Positions 17,344-26,784 of a DNA stretch of 64,000 nt are shown here, piece after piece. Origin of the DNA: DATFVA01 sp963811905 (GTDB lineage: Bacteria; Bacteroidota; Ignavibacteria; Ignavibacteriales; Ignavibacteriaceae); NCBI GenBank assembly GCA_963811905.1, contig CAWETK010000009.1:248001-312000 (forward strand), written 5' to 3'. A program made the position numbers and the translations under genes. The notes below the pieces were generated by a model. The model was not told the origin of the DNA and did no database searches. It was given only the letters and a program-made list of their open reading frames with translations. How positions within the stretch are numbered: the first letter of the stretch is position 1; each line of letters starts with the position of its first letter.

Positions 17344-18444
17344 ATGAAGAAAATTACAGTACTTGGAGCCGGAATGGTCGGCAGCGCAATAGCAATTGAC
17401 CTTTCGAAGGATTATTTCGTCACTCTTTGTGATATAAATGAACATAGATTGAAGAAAATATCTGCCGGGACGAAGATTAAATCCTTGGTGAAGAACTTAT
17501 CTGATAAACAACAGGTACGGGAAGCCGCTGACGAAGCTGATATAGTTGTTGGTGCAGTTCCGGGATTTATGGGGTTCGAAACATTAAAAACTGTTATTGA
17601 AACCGGTAGGAATGTGGTTGATATCTCCTTCTTCAATGAAGATCCTTTTCTGCTTGATGATATTGCAAAGAAAAATGATGTTACTGCAGTAGTAGACTGC
17701 GGGGTTGCTCCGGGGCTTAGCAATTTAATTCTTGGCTACCACAACGAAAGAATGAAAATAGAATCTTTTGAATGTTATGTGGGGGGTCTTCCCTCTGAAA
17801 AGAAATGGCCTTATGAATACAAGGCTCCCTTTTCACCCGTAGATGTAATTGAAGAATATACACGTCCCGCCAGGATAAAAGAAAATGGCAGGGTGACCAC
17901 CCGCCCGGCTCTTTCAGAACCAGAAATGATAGACACAGAAGCAGGTGACCTTGAAGCTTTTAATACAGACGGTCTACGTTCGCTCTTAACTACGATGAAG
18001 ATTCCCGATATGAAAGAGAAAACGCTCCGTTATCCCGGTCATATTGAATTAATGAGAGTGCTGAGAGAGACCGGCTTTTTTAATAAAGAAGAAATAGAAA
18101 TAAATGGGAAAATGATAAGTCCTGTTGATCTTACTTCCAAATTACTTTTCCCTCTATGGAAACTTGAGGATGGTGAGGAAGAGTTTACTGTATTGAAGCT
18201 TAAAATTATTGGAGAAGGAAAGAAAATAGAATATTCGATGTTGGATAAATATGATAAATCCACCCGGACCTCATCAATGGCCCGCACAACAGGCTATACC
18301 TGCACCGCGGTCGTTAACCTTGTACTGAATGGCGATTATGCCCGGAAAGGAATTTCTCCTCCTGAATTTATCGGAAGAGAAGGAGAGTGCTATAATAAAG
18401 TGCTTACGTATCTTGCCGAAAGAAAAATTAAGATAATAAAATGA
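17344..18444 (+). CDS. Saccharopine dehydrogenase-family oxidoreductase (lysine dehydrogenase-like)
   Basis: NAD(P)-dependent oxidoreductase of 366 residues. The Rossmann motif VLGAGMVGSAIAIDL is at residues 5-19, followed by a strand ending in Asp (VTLCDINE) that favours NAD. DCGVAPGLSNLILGYH and the central GGLPSEKKWPYEYKAPFSPVDVIEEYTRPARI are characteristic of L-lysine dehydrogenase/saccharopine reductase-like proteins. ARTTGYTCTAVVNLVL is a conserved C-terminal helix. Likely acts in lysine degradation or a related amino acid step; substrate assignment is tentative. Divergently transcribed from the UbiB-like gene across 133 bp. Confidence 0.8.
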   Translation: MKKITVLGAGMVGSAIAIDLSKDYFVTLCDINEHRLKKISAGTKIKSLVKNLSDKQQVREAADEADIVVGAVPGFMGFETLKTVIETGRNVVDISFFNEDPFLLDDIAKKNDVTAVVDCGVAPGLSNLILGYHNERMKIESFECYVGGLPSEKKWPYEYKAPFSPVDVIEEYTRPARIKENGRVTTRPALSEPEMIDTEAGDLEAFNTDGLRSLLTTMKIPDMKEKTLRYPGHIELMRVLRETGFFNKEEIEINGKMISPVDLTSKLLFPLWKLEDGEEEFTVLKLKIIGEGKKIEYSMLDKYDKSTRTSSMARTTGYTCTAVVNLVLNGDYARKGISPPEFIGREGECYNKVLTYLAERKIKIIK

Positions 18445-18506
18445 TATCCGGCTGAGGACTATTTTCAGCCCTGTTTAATAATTCATCTCAGATTTGGAAC
18501 TAAAAT

Positions 18507-20063
18507 ATGAATGATGAAAAATATCATTTTGTCCTGACCCGCGATATAAAGATTGTTATCCTCGCTGTCTCCGGCTTCACACTTCTGCTTCATCTGTACA
18601 CCAATCTATTTGCGGGTTATGGAATCTTCAGAGATGAATTCTACTATATAGCGTGCGCTAATCATTTGTCAGCCGGCTATGTTGATCAGCCGCCATTATC
18701 AATTTATCTGATGGCCGTAAGCAGATGGATATTCGGTGAATCCCTTTTTGCTATCAGATTATTTCCTGCTGCCGTAGCTGCCCTTACGGTATATGTTACG
18801 GGATTGCTTACTGCACGGATCGGCGGTAAACTTTTTGCTGTGTTAATTGCCTGTGTTACGCTATCTTTCTCTCCTATCTTCCTTGCAATGAATGCATTCT
18901 TCTCGATGAATACATTTGATCATTTTTTCTGGGTCCTGGCTGCCTGGCTTGTGGTCCGGATAATACAGGAAGAAAAACCGGGATTATGGATTACACTTGG
19001 AGTTGTGCTTGGACTGGGACTGCTTAATAAAATTAGCATGGGATGGTTCGGTGCAGGACTGGTCTTAGGACTTATCTTTACTCCTTTAAGATCAACTCTA
19101 AGAACAAAATGGCCCTACCTGGCTGCCGGAATTGCCCTGCTTATTTTCTCCCCTTTTATAATCTGGAATATAACACATAATTTCGCTCACCTGGAATTTA
19201 TGAGGAATGCTTCGAACCTTAAATATTCATCACTTACTCCGCTGGATTTTATCGGCGGTCAGCTTCTTATCGCTGGTCCCCTTACAATCCTCGTCTGGCT
19301 TCCCGGTTTATTGTTCCTTCTGATGAGCAAAGGATTAAAACAGTACAGGATACCCGGAATAATTTTTCTTACAACTTTCCTGATCCTTGTTGCCAACTGG
19401 CATAGTAAACCCGAATACCTGGCTGCGGCTTACCCGCTGGTCTATGCTGGCGGCGGTTTATTTTATGAAAAAATATTAAGCAGAAAATCATTCGGCTGGG
19501 TGAAATATGCGATTGTTGCACTTATCATTTTAGCAGGCTTTATTGCTATGCCTCTGGCTATTCCAATACTTCCGGTACGTACTTTTATTTCTTATTCCCA
19601 ATCCTTAGGTGTCGCTCCTGAAAACACGGAACATAAGGAAATCGGAAAGCTTCCTCAATTTTATGCTGACATGTTCGGGTGGGAGGATCTCGCAGCAGAT
19701 GTTTCACGTGTATATGCTTCACTTCCCGATTCTGAAAAATCCTCAGCCATTGTATTAGCTCTGAATTATGGAGAGGCTGGTGCGCTCCAGTATTATTCTT
19801 CGAAGTATAAGCTTCCGCCGGTTATTTGTCCGCACAATTCCTATTGGTACTGGGCGGATCCCGACCCGGACAGAATTAAAACAGTGATCATAATCGGGGG
19901 AAGTATGAAAGATCATCTCTCCGCCTGCAGGAACGTCTCAGTTGCCGCCGTTCACAAAACAAAATATAGTATGCCCTATGAGAATGATCTCCCGATATAC
20001 ATCTGCAGTGATATATACCGCTCATTAAAAGAGATATGGCAGAAGTCAAGATTTTTTATTTAA
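18507..20063 (+). CDS. Glycosyltransferase family 39 membrane protein (ArnT/PMT-like)
   Basis: Integral membrane glycosyltransferase using a polyprenyl-phosphate sugar donor, 518 residues. The first helix is followed by the catalytic loop GYGIFRDEFYYIACANHLSAGY with the acidic DE pair, then YVDQPPLSIYLM, a conserved GT39/PMT_2 element. About ten helices follow, with a C-terminal soluble region of about 130 residues (YADMFGWEDLAADVSRVY...). Substrate protein or lipid unknown. A 60-bp gap separates it from the preceding oxidoreductase. A 13-bp inverted repeat lies in the downstream region. Confidence 0.82.
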   Translation: MNDEKYHFVLTRDIKIVILAVSGFTLLLHLYTNLFAGYGIFRDEFYYIACANHLSAGYVDQPPLSIYLMAVSRWIFGESLFAIRLFPAAVAALTVYVTGLLTARIGGKLFAVLIACVTLSFSPIFLAMNAFFSMNTFDHFFWVLAAWLVVRIIQEEKPGLWITLGVVLGLGLLNKISMGWFGAGLVLGLIFTPLRSTLRTKWPYLAAGIALLIFSPFIIWNITHNFAHLEFMRNASNLKYSSLTPLDFIGGQLLIAGPLTILVWLPGLLFLLMSKGLKQYRIPGIIFLTTFLILVANWHSKPEYLAAAYPLVYAGGGLFYEKILSRKSFGWVKYAIVALIILAGFIAMPLAIPILPVRTFISYSQSLGVAPENTEHKEIGKLPQFYADMFGWEDLAADVSRVYASLPDSEKSSAIVLALNYGEAGALQYYSSKYKLPPVICPHNSYWYWADPDPDRIKTVIIIGGSMKDHLSACRNVSVAAVHKTKYSMPYENDLPIYICSDIYRSLKEIWQKSRFFI

Positions 20064-20085
20064 GTCCGGCTTGAGCGAAGGAGAG

Positions 20086-20145
20086 ATAACAGAGAAAGAG
20101 ATCACAGAAGATGGTTATTAACTGTAAAAACCCTTTCTCTGTTAT
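20086..20145. repeat. 13-bp perfect inverted repeat with 34-nt spacer
   Basis: Arms ATAACAGAGAAAG (20086-20098) and CTTTCTCTGTTAT (20133-20145). It lies just after the GT39 stop and could act as a transcript-end stem; the downstream sequence is G-rich (TTGGGGG) rather than a T-run. Confidence 0.55.
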
Positions 20146-20299
20146 TTGGGGGAAGGAATAATTAGATTTTATCATTCTGCTTTTCAATTAATTTCAATAT
20201 AAGGCTTAGGCAGTAATCATCCTGTGCTTTGATTACATGTCGTTATAGCTGATTGCCGGGAGTCACCCGGAGCTAAAAAGTCAGTCCGTCATTAATAAA

Positions 20300-20334
20300 A
20301 AAAAGTTACCTCCGCACTGCCGGAGGTAACTTTA
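20300..20334 (-). terminator. Rho-independent terminator of the PepF gene
   Basis: On the minus strand: AAAGTTACCTCCG, 6-base loop, CGGAGGTAACTTT running into a string of T. A 13-bp perfect stem about 30 bp after the PepF stop. Confidence 0.9.
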
Positions 20335-20363
20335 ATTATTCTTCAGTAAGTAAGCTTGCCGGG

Positions 20364-22241
20364 CTATTTTTTAGAAATGATCTTTTCCATCTGATCCATC
20401 ACATCATTCATTTTCTTCATTGCAAGTTCAAATGGTTCAGCTGAAAGGGGATCGATTCCTGCTTTTTTAATGAGTTCAATCGGGTATTCCGAACTCCCGC
20501 CTTTCAAAATATGATAATATTTATCTACAGCAGGCTGGCCTTCCGCTAAGACTTTTTCTGCCAGTGCCGTTGAATAAATAATTGAAGTTGAATACTGGTA
20601 TACATAATATGTATAGTTAACAAAGTGAGGTATATATTCCCACTCATATGCAACATAAGGATCGACAACACAAACACCCTTGTCATTTCCGTAATATTCT
20701 TTAACCAGGTCATAATAAAGATTGCTCAGATTTTCGCCGGTGACCGGTTCCTGGTTTTCTACCATCTCATGAACTTTCAGTTCAAATTCGGCAAATAATG
20801 TCTGACGGAAAATTGTAGTTCTTAATAGTTCAAGATAGCTTCCAAGCAGGTACAGTTTTTCCTCATCGCTTTTTGAATGCTGTACCATATAATGATTCAG
20901 GAGATTTTCATTAAAAGTTGAAGCAATCTCCGCAACGAAGGTCGGATAATCTGCTGTGGAGAAAGGCTGATTCTTGCTGGAGAAATAACTGTGCATAGAA
21001 TGGCCAAGTTCGTGAGCCAGCGTGGACACCGATTCATAATCGTCGTTCCAGTTCAGAAGTATATAGGGATGAACGTCATACGCACTTCCGGAGGAGTATG
21101 CTCCGCTTCGCTTTCCAACATTGGGAAGAAAATCAATCCAGCCGTTTCCGAATGCTTTATTAAGTGTGGCAATATAATTCTCGCCCATAGGCTGTAGAGC
21201 ATTCTTTATGATATCTTCTCCCTGTTCTACGGTAAAGTTCATATCAACTTTTTTCACAAGTGGTGTGTAGAGATCATAATAATGCAGTGTATCAACCCCG
21301 AGCATCTTCTTCTTCAGTTCGAGGAAGCGCTGAAGAGTAGGTAAACTGTTGTGAATCTGTTTTATCAGGTTGTGGTAGACACTTACAGGTATGTTGGGCC
21401 CGTTGACTGCGGCAGCAAGTGCTGATTCGTAGTTGCGGTCTTTTGCATAAACGTAATCAGTCTTTATTTTACCTGCAAAGTTGGCTCCTATAGTATTCTT
21501 GAAATCGGCGTATTTATTGAAGAAAGCATCAAAGATTTTAGCACGGTCTTCCCTGACACCTGTGGATCTGTATTTTGTGTAAGCTGAATTAGTGAGAGTT
21601 ACATCTTCGCCTGTTGAGAGGGTAACTTTTGAGTATGGCATCTCTGCATTATTGAAAACATTGTAAACATCAGAAGGAGTATCCGTTATCAGCCCGAAAG
21701 AAGCAAGGATTTTTTCCTGGTCTGCTGAAAGGGTATGTGCCCTCATTCTCTGAATATCTTCGATATAAACTTTATATTGATCCAGCTTAGGTTCTTTTGC
21801 AAAGAAATCTTTAATCTTCGCAGGATCAATTGCCAGTATTTCCGGGCTTATCCAGGAAGTAGCCTCAGAAAACTTCGTTCCCAGGGTGGAGCTTTCCTGT
21901 CTCAATGCCTGGTTTGAAGAAATTGACAGATCTTCATCGGCCAATAAACCTGAGTAGGTTGAAAACCTGTAATATTCCTTCAAAGTATTAAAAAAAACAT
22001 CCATTGCGTTAAGCAGTGTCTGTGCATCCTTATCAAGCTTTCCCTTGTAGGATTCGATTTTATCTATATTGCTGCTTATATCCTCCTTTGCACTCTTCCA
22101 TTCAGCAGCTGATGCAAAAAGATCTGTAAGATTCCATTTGTATTTATCAGAAATCTCGTTCCTTTGCTTTGTCTGCGCAAAAGAAGTAATTACAAATATC
22201 AATGAGAACAAAATAATCAGGTAAGATTTGAGCCGGTTCAT
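20364..22241 (-). CDS. pepF: M3-family oligoendopeptidase F with signal peptide
   Basis: Zinc metallopeptidase of family M3 (thimet/oligoendopeptidase F), 625 residues from the ATG at 22241. That start has a GGGAGC ribosome site and gives a signal peptide (residues 1-23, ...IFVITSFAQ). An in-frame upstream start at 22490 would add 83 residues of poor composition and is rejected. The active site is TLAHELGHSMHS (His410, Glu411, His414), with the third zinc ligand Glu in FVAEIASTFNE. N-terminal PepF helical domain about residues 110-180. The signal peptide means it acts in the periplasm or outside, unlike the cytoplasmic enzymes of Firmicutes, probably trimming oligopeptides. Confidence 0.88.
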   Translation of the reverse strand: MNRLKSYLIILFSLIFVITSFAQTKQRNEISDKYKWNLTDLFASAAEWKSAKEDISSNIDKIESYKGKLDKDAQTLLNAMDVFFNTLKEYYRFSTYSGLLADEDLSISSNQALRQESSTLGTKFSEATSWISPEILAIDPAKIKDFFAKEPKLDQYKVYIEDIQRMRAHTLSADQEKILASFGLITDTPSDVYNVFNNAEMPYSKVTLSTGEDVTLTNSAYTKYRSTGVREDRAKIFDAFFNKYADFKNTIGANFAGKIKTDYVYAKDRNYESALAAAVNGPNIPVSVYHNLIKQIHNSLPTLQRFLELKKKMLGVDTLHYYDLYTPLVKKVDMNFTVEQGEDIIKNALQPMGENYIATLNKAFGNGWIDFLPNVGKRSGAYSSGSAYDVHPYILLNWNDDYESVSTLAHELGHSMHSYFSSKNQPFSTADYPTFVAEIASTFNENLLNHYMVQHSKSDEEKLYLLGSYLELLRTTIFRQTLFAEFELKVHEMVENQEPVTGENLSNLYYDLVKEYYGNDKGVCVVDPYVAYEWEYIPHFVNYTYYVYQYSTSIIYSTALAEKVLAEGQPAVDKYYHILKGGSSEYPIELIKKAGIDPLSAEPFELAMKKMNDVMDQMEKIISKK

Positions 22242-22579
22242 AAAAAGCTCCCTAAATAATATGAAAAAATTAGCTCTGTAAATTAAAAAAATTAAGTTAT
22301 GGAAGGAAAAATATTGGGATGAACGGTTGTAAGAATTTTCCGGATTGCAGCACTTTTTTATAAATATGTAGTGACTATTTGAATTATTTTGAGTAATATC
22401 GCCGGGTAAATCCCTAAACGTTATTGACTTATAAATTAAAACCGGACGGCATAAAGGCGTGATGATTCTGCACGGATTATATTGTTTCATCCCTGTTTTC
22501 CTGAATATCCGGTTCCCCGGCTGCTAATCAATTAATTTCTTATATAATTATTCACTAAACATATTACGGGAGTAATAAA
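22242..22579. other. Divergent promoter region, no gene seen
   Basis: About 340 bp between the diverging PepF gene and a small secreted-protein gene; A/T-rich. I see no RNA gene or strong operator; both promoters should lie here. Confidence 0.45.
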
Positions 22580-22993
22580 ATGAAAAAAGTGCTTCTTTTG
22601 GTGCTTCTTTTTGCTGGTTTGGGTTTTAAGGTTGAATTGATTGCTCAAAGTGAGCCTGTACTTTATTTCTGTGAAAAGTACGATTCCGATAAAGGTGAAA
22701 TGGGTGTGAGTGACCGCTTTACGAAAGGATACCTTACCGTAATGGTGAAATGTGATCATGCCCTGAACCTGGAGGATGTTCATATCCAGTTCGATAAGTA
22801 CAACTTCCGTACAGGAGAATTCGACTTTTACAAGAAATATGATTATACCATAGAGAGTGATATGAGTTATGTCTTTTTTGCAAAGAATTCCGATAGCGAT
22901 TTGAAATTTGAAGAACCTGGATTCTATAGGGTCTTTTTACTTGATAATAATGACACTACAATTGCAAGTGCTTTAATTGAGATAGTGGATTAA
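22580..22993 (+). CDS. Secreted protein of unknown function
   Basis: A 137-residue protein with a signal peptide (MKKVLLLVLLFAGLGFKVELIAQ) and a mature part of about 114 residues, acidic and beta-strand-rich (YLTVMVKCDHALNLEDVHIQ, FYRVFLLDNNDTTIASALIEI). Two Cys residues (CEKYDSDKGE and VKCDHA) could form a disulfide. The fold resembles small beta-sandwich periplasmic proteins, but no family is recognised. It stands alone, with its own downstream hairpin. Confidence 0.6.
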   Translation: MKKVLLLVLLFAGLGFKVELIAQSEPVLYFCEKYDSDKGEMGVSDRFTKGYLTVMVKCDHALNLEDVHIQFDKYNFRTGEFDFYKKYDYTIESDMSYVFFAKNSDSDLKFEEPGFYRVFLLDNNDTTIASALIEIVD

Positions 22994-23015
22994 CCTGTAG
23001 TCCATTTTAAACAAT

Positions 23016-23058
23016 GAGGCTGTCTGATAGATATTATTCTAATTCGGACAGCCTCTTT
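23016..23058 (+). terminator. Probable intrinsic terminator
   Basis: Stem GAGGCTGTC / GACAGCCTC with a 22-base loop (partly extendable), followed by TTTCTT, 23 bp after the small secreted-protein gene. Same GAGGCTGT core as the terminator at 11147. Confidence 0.75.
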
Positions 23059-23152
23059 CTTATACCTTAACATTTAATCCCTCTTATTATCCCCGGTACT
23101 AACTTTTTGCTTCTATTTCCTTAAATTTAATATCCATTAAAAAAATAGTACT

Positions 23153-24142
23153 ATGAATTTGAAGTATGATGTAATAATAATAGGCGCAGGACCAATCGGC
23201 ATATCCTGCGGTATAGAAGCAGTAAAAAGAGATTATACTCACCTTATTATAGAGAAAGGGTGTCTTGTTAATTCGCTGTTTCATTATCCAACAAATATGG
23301 TGTTTTTTTCAACATCCGAAAGACTTGAAATTGGCGGCGTCCCTTTTGTTTCTCACGGTGATAAACCGACCAGGAGAGAGGCGCTTGAATACTTCAGACG
23401 GGTGGTTAGCAGCTGGAAACTTAATGTGAACACTTATGAGAGAGTACTGGAAATTGAAAAAGACAAAGGTCTTTACAGGGTCACTACTAATAAACAGACT
23501 TATCATTCAGATAATATTATAATCGCTACAGGTTTTTATGATGAGCCGAATCTTCTGAATGTACCCGGTGAAACTCTGCCTAAAGTAAAGCATTATTTTG
23601 ATGAGGCCCATCCCTATGTATATCTGAATCTTATTGTGATAGGAGGAGGTAATTCTGCTGTAGACGTTGCCCTGGAAACCTACCGCCGGGGATCAAATGT
23701 AACCATGGTAATAAGAGAGGATTCTCTCAAAGAAGGTGTTAAGTACTGGGTCCGCCCGGATATTGAAAACAGGATAAATGAGGGCTCCATCAAAGCTTTT
23801 TTTAATTCCAAAGTGGTTGAAATAAGACAGAATGAAGCTGATATTGAAACCCCTGATGGAATATTAACCCTGGAAAATGATTTTGTATTTGCCATGACCG
23901 GCTACCATCCTGATTTCAGTTTTCTTAAAAAAGCAGGGATTGATATCTCAACAGGACAGTGTCCCGTATTTAATGAAGAAACATATGAAACTAATAAAGA
24001 AAGGGTTTATCTTGCAGGAGTTGTTTGCGGCGGAATGGATACGAGCCGCTATTTCATTGAGAACTCACGTTCGCATGCAGATGCGATTTTCAACTCCATT
24101 GATGGAAAAAGATCACAAATTATGACTGCGGAAGGTAAATAA
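23153..24142 (+). CDS. ypdA: YpdA-family bacillithiol disulfide reductase-like flavoprotein
   Basis: FAD/NAD(P)H-dependent pyridine nucleotide-disulfide-type oxidoreductase, 329 residues. FAD motif IIGAGPIGISCGIEA (residues 9-23); the NAD(P)H motif VIGGGNSAVDVALE follows mid-protein, and IIATGFYDEPNLLNVPGE and YLAGVVCGGMDTSRYFIENSRSHA match the YpdA (Bdr) pattern. It lacks the CxxC of thioredoxin reductase, as YpdA does. Known YpdA proteins recycle oxidised bacillithiol. That fits the bshA gene at 59858-60982, whose product starts bacillithiol synthesis. It sits alone, 80 bp before the aldolase gene. Confidence 0.85.
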   Translation: MNLKYDVIIIGAGPIGISCGIEAVKRDYTHLIIEKGCLVNSLFHYPTNMVFFSTSERLEIGGVPFVSHGDKPTRREALEYFRRVVSSWKLNVNTYERVLEIEKDKGLYRVTTNKQTYHSDNIIIATGFYDEPNLLNVPGETLPKVKHYFDEAHPYVYLNLIVIGGGNSAVDVALETYRRGSNVTMVIREDSLKEGVKYWVRPDIENRINEGSIKAFFNSKVVEIRQNEADIETPDGILTLENDFVFAMTGYHPDFSFLKKAGIDISTGQCPVFNEETYETNKERVYLAGVVCGGMDTSRYFIENSRSHADAIFNSIDGKRSQIMTAEGK

Positions 24143-24221
24143 CCTTCTATTGGTTTGAAGTGCAGAGTAAATAACATTATTTTATAAAATTGTAAGAATA
24201 CTAAATTAAGAGGAGAACAAG

Positions 24222-25268
24222 ATGGCAGATAAAATAAAAGAGCTGCTTGGTAGCGATGCAGATTCGCTCCTTAGCTATAAAGCAAAATTTCCGAAAGATC
24301 AGCTGAACCTGCCGGGACCTGATTTTGTTGACAGAGTTTTTGCCCAGACTGATAGGAATATTAATGTTTTGAAGAATCTTCAATGGATATTCAGTACAGG
24401 GAGACTGGCCGGAACCGGTTACCTGTCTATACTCCCCGTTGACCAGGGTATTGAGCATAGCGCGGGCGCTTCATTTGCTCCTAACCCGGAATACTTTGAT
24501 CCCGTAAACATCGTTAACCTGGCTATTCAGGGAGGCTGCAATGCAGTGGCTTCAACACTCGGTGTTCTTGGTATGTGCTCAAGAAAATACGCGCATAAAA
24601 TTCCTTTCATTATGAAAATAAATCATAATGAGCTTCTGACTTATCCTAATCATTACGATCAGATCATGTTTGCAGGAGTTGAACAGGCTTATGATATGGG
24701 TGCTGCCGCAGTTGGAGCGACTATCTATTTCGGTTCAGAGGAAAGCGACAGACAGATAGTGGAAGTGAGTGAATCATTTCAATATGCTCATGAACTGGGA
24801 CTTGCTACTATTCTATGGTGCTACCTTCGCAATAACGATTTCAAAAAAGACAAAGATTATCATGTTGCTGCAGATTTGACCGGACAGGCCAATCACCTTG
24901 GCGTTACGATTGAAGCCGATATTATTAAACAGAAACTGCCTGAAAATAATGGAGGTTTTAATGCAATAAAATTCGGGAAGACAAGCAAAAAGGTTTATGA
25001 AGACCTTACTACAGATCACCCGATAGATCTTACCCGATACCAGGTTATTAATAACTACCTGGGAAGAGCCGGATTAATAAACAGCGGCGGGGCTTCAGGT
25101 GAAAATGATTTTGCCGAAGCAACAAAAACTGCGGTAATTAATAAAAGAGCCGGAGGTATGGGCCTGATTTCAGGAAGAAAAGCTTTCCAGCGCCCTATGA
25201 AAGATGGGATAAAACTTCTTAATACTATTCAGGACGTTTACCTGAGCAAAGAAGTGACCATCGCCTGA
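24222..25268 (+). CDS. fbaB: Class I fructose-bisphosphate aldolase (FbaB/DhnA type)
   Basis: Glycolytic/gluconeogenic aldolase of the archaeal-like class I family, 348 residues, close to E. coli FbaB. Signatures: LSILPVDQGIEHSAGASFAPNPEYFDP, MKINHNELLTYPN, GAAAVGATIYFGS, LATILWCYLRNN. The Schiff-base lysine is expected in EADIIKQKLPEN, and NSGGASGENDF forms the phosphate loop. The AGGAG ribosome site and length look normal. Works in the cytoplasm on fructose 1,6-bisphosphate. No operon partner downstream. Confidence 0.92.
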   Translation: MADKIKELLGSDADSLLSYKAKFPKDQLNLPGPDFVDRVFAQTDRNINVLKNLQWIFSTGRLAGTGYLSILPVDQGIEHSAGASFAPNPEYFDPVNIVNLAIQGGCNAVASTLGVLGMCSRKYAHKIPFIMKINHNELLTYPNHYDQIMFAGVEQAYDMGAAAVGATIYFGSEESDRQIVEVSESFQYAHELGLATILWCYLRNNDFKKDKDYHVAADLTGQANHLGVTIEADIIKQKLPENNGGFNAIKFGKTSKKVYEDLTTDHPIDLTRYQVINNYLGRAGLINSGGASGENDFAEATKTAVINKRAGGMGLISGRKAFQRPMKDGIKLLNTIQDVYLSKEVTIA

Positions 25269-25324
25269 TTCTGAGCATTCTTACTCTGCCTGCGGACTAA
25301 TATGCGGTTCGCAGGCACCTGTAA

Positions 25325-25376
25325 AGCGAATCGCTGATTCGCTCGCCACCTTGTAACTCGAATCGCTGAATCGCTA
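25325..25376. repeat. Small inverted and direct repeats (CGAATCGCTGA)
   Basis: Perfect hairpin AGCGAATC-GCT-GATTCGCT (25325-25343) and a second copy of the 11-mer CGAATCGCTGA at 25359-25369, between the aldolase and cytochrome c genes. No T-run, so terminator function is unclear. Confidence 0.5.
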
Positions 25377-25437
25377 AAACAATCAGCCAACCACTCAATT
25401 TTGGAAAACCTTGCTGCGTAAGATTAGATATCGCTTT

Positions 25438-25860
25438 TTACCGGCTTAAAAGATATTCCGATATCTTACCCAATTCCTGAACATTGATATTATTAAAAGA
25501 GGGCATAACCATATTAGGATATTGCTCCTGGTATTCTTTGAACCTGTCCGCACCCATATATGAAGAAGGGTTTCTCAAATAATTCGTAAGCTGATCTTTG
25601 CTCCAGTATTGTTTAATGTTCTGGAGTGAAGGCGCCATTTTAGTTCCTTCAAGGTTTGGTCCATGGCAATTTTTACATCCGAGTTTATTTATTAGTTCAG
25701 CAGGACTCATATCCTGGTTTGATGCCATATCCTGCTGTGAGACGGGATTATTCGCAGGTCCGGTAGGTTTCACCTCTGGTTCATTAGTAACTCTTTGAAG
25801 AAGGAATAGAAGAAAAAAAAGAACAAGAAAAGCGGATACCCATATTTGAGGTTTTGTCAT
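25438..25860 (-). CDS. Membrane-anchored class I cytochrome c
   Basis: A 140-residue c-type cytochrome. An N-terminal uncleaved signal anchor (residues 7-22, WVSAFLVLFFLLFLLQ) is followed by a Pro/Gln-rich linker and a heme domain. CKNCHG is the covalent heme site and MPSFNNINVQELGKISEYLL supplies the axial Met and C-terminal helix. Probably faces the periplasm as an electron carrier. It starts 27 bp after the SIMPL-domain gene on the same strand, so the two are likely co-transcribed. Confidence 0.88.
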   Translation of the reverse strand: MTKPQIWVSAFLVLFFLLFLLQRVTNEPEVKPTGPANNPVSQQDMASNQDMSPAELINKLGCKNCHGPNLEGTKMAPSLQNIKQYWSKDQLTNYLRNPSSYMGADRFKEYQEQYPNMVMPSFNNINVQELGKISEYLLSR

Positions 25861-25887
25861 TATTCAGTTCGTATTTGTTCGTATAAA

Positions 25888-26619
25888 TTATTCTATCTCG
25901 AAAGATGCATTTACTACAGCAGTAATTTCTTTATCAATCGAGCTCAGGTCATTTATTCCGTAATCGGAAACCTGGTTGGAAAGTTTCGGGGTAATCTGTA
26001 TTACTCCCATCCTTGCGTCTCTCATTGGTCCGAGTGATCGGTTTGTGGCTTTTGCAATCTTCTCCGCGCGGATCATAGCATCTTTGGCAGCATCAGCCTG
26101 TATGTCAATTTTCAGTTCTGCAAGTTTTGTATAGTGATATTCAGGCTGCTCAACACTAAAATCCACTCCTTTTTCAACCACTGAAGGAATATCAAGAGAA
26201 ATCTCTTTTATCTTATTTACGTCAGTAGATTGAATCTCAATTCTCTGGGTATAATTGTAAGCTCTGATTATTCCCGTCTGGTAACCGTTTGCTCCGATCT
26301 CATATACGGGATAACTGTTTATAGTATAGAATTCTATTTTATTCTCAGGAAAACCTTTAGCTGAAAGATATGCAACAAGCAGGGGTTTCATCCTCAGGAG
26401 CTCCTTGTAAGCTCCTTCTGCTGTAGGCGCCTGCGCATTTATGGTTCCTCTCAATACCCCGAGGTCGGAGGTTATATCTTTCTTTGCAGACCCTGTTACA
26501 TTAATGGTCTGGTTTGAAGCATAATTAGATTTCCAGGTTACTGCAATGATGACTGCACAGATGATAATTGCTGCAGAACTTATAACTGCAGGAATTAATA
26601 AGTTGTCTTTATTATTCAT
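25888..26619 (-). CDS. SIMPL (DUF541) domain protein
   Basis: A 243-residue envelope protein with one N-terminal membrane segment (residues 9-28, AVISSAAIIICAVIIAVTW) and a SIMPL/DUF541 domain. Typical elements: NQTINVTGSAKKDITSDLG, a central AEGAYKELLRMKPLLVAYLSAKGFPENKIEFYTINSYPVYE, AAKDAMIRAEKIAKATNRSLGPMRDARMGVIQI, and the closing ITAVVNASFEIE. Function is unsettled in the family (oligomeric periplasmic proteins linked to stress responses). A cytochrome c gene follows. Confidence 0.85.
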   Translation of the reverse strand: MNNKDNLLIPAVISSAAIIICAVIIAVTWKSNYASNQTINVTGSAKKDITSDLGVLRGTINAQAPTAEGAYKELLRMKPLLVAYLSAKGFPENKIEFYTINSYPVYEIGANGYQTGIIRAYNYTQRIEIQSTDVNKIKEISLDIPSVVEKGVDFSVEQPEYHYTKLAELKIDIQADAAKDAMIRAEKIAKATNRSLGPMRDARMGVIQITPKLSNQVSDYGINDLSSIDKEITAVVNASFEIE

Positions 26620-26678
26620 ATGGAAATTTTATTAAAATGTGAAGGAAAATTATCAAAAATGTTAATGCATAACAACTT

Positions 26679-26693
26679 ATACCGGTGTTATAG
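26679..26693. promoter_or_regulatory. ACCGGT-centred imperfect palindrome
   Basis: TATACCGGTGTTATA, about 60-75 bp upstream of the SIMPL gene start. It resembles the better palindromes at 32470-32479 and 42698-42709. Confidence 0.3.
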
Positions 26694-26784
26694 CCTGAAT
26701 TTTTGTGCAGGGCCGGCAGGTTGAAATTTACCGCCGGAAAATGCTGCAGGACAGGCGGAAAAATGCAGAAGTCACGTATCAGGG

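Larger units (their letters stand above)
20064..20363. other. Intergenic region between convergent genes, no gene seen
   Basis: About 300 bp separating GT39 and the convergent PepF gene. It holds a 13-bp perfect inverted repeat (20086-20145) and the PepF terminator (20300-20334). Nothing else was recognised. Confidence 0.5.

Noticed and set aside
20364..22490. Longer N-terminus for PepF beginning at 22490
   Set aside because: The extra 83 residues have poor composition and would bury the signal peptide; the ATG at 22241 has a ribosome site.
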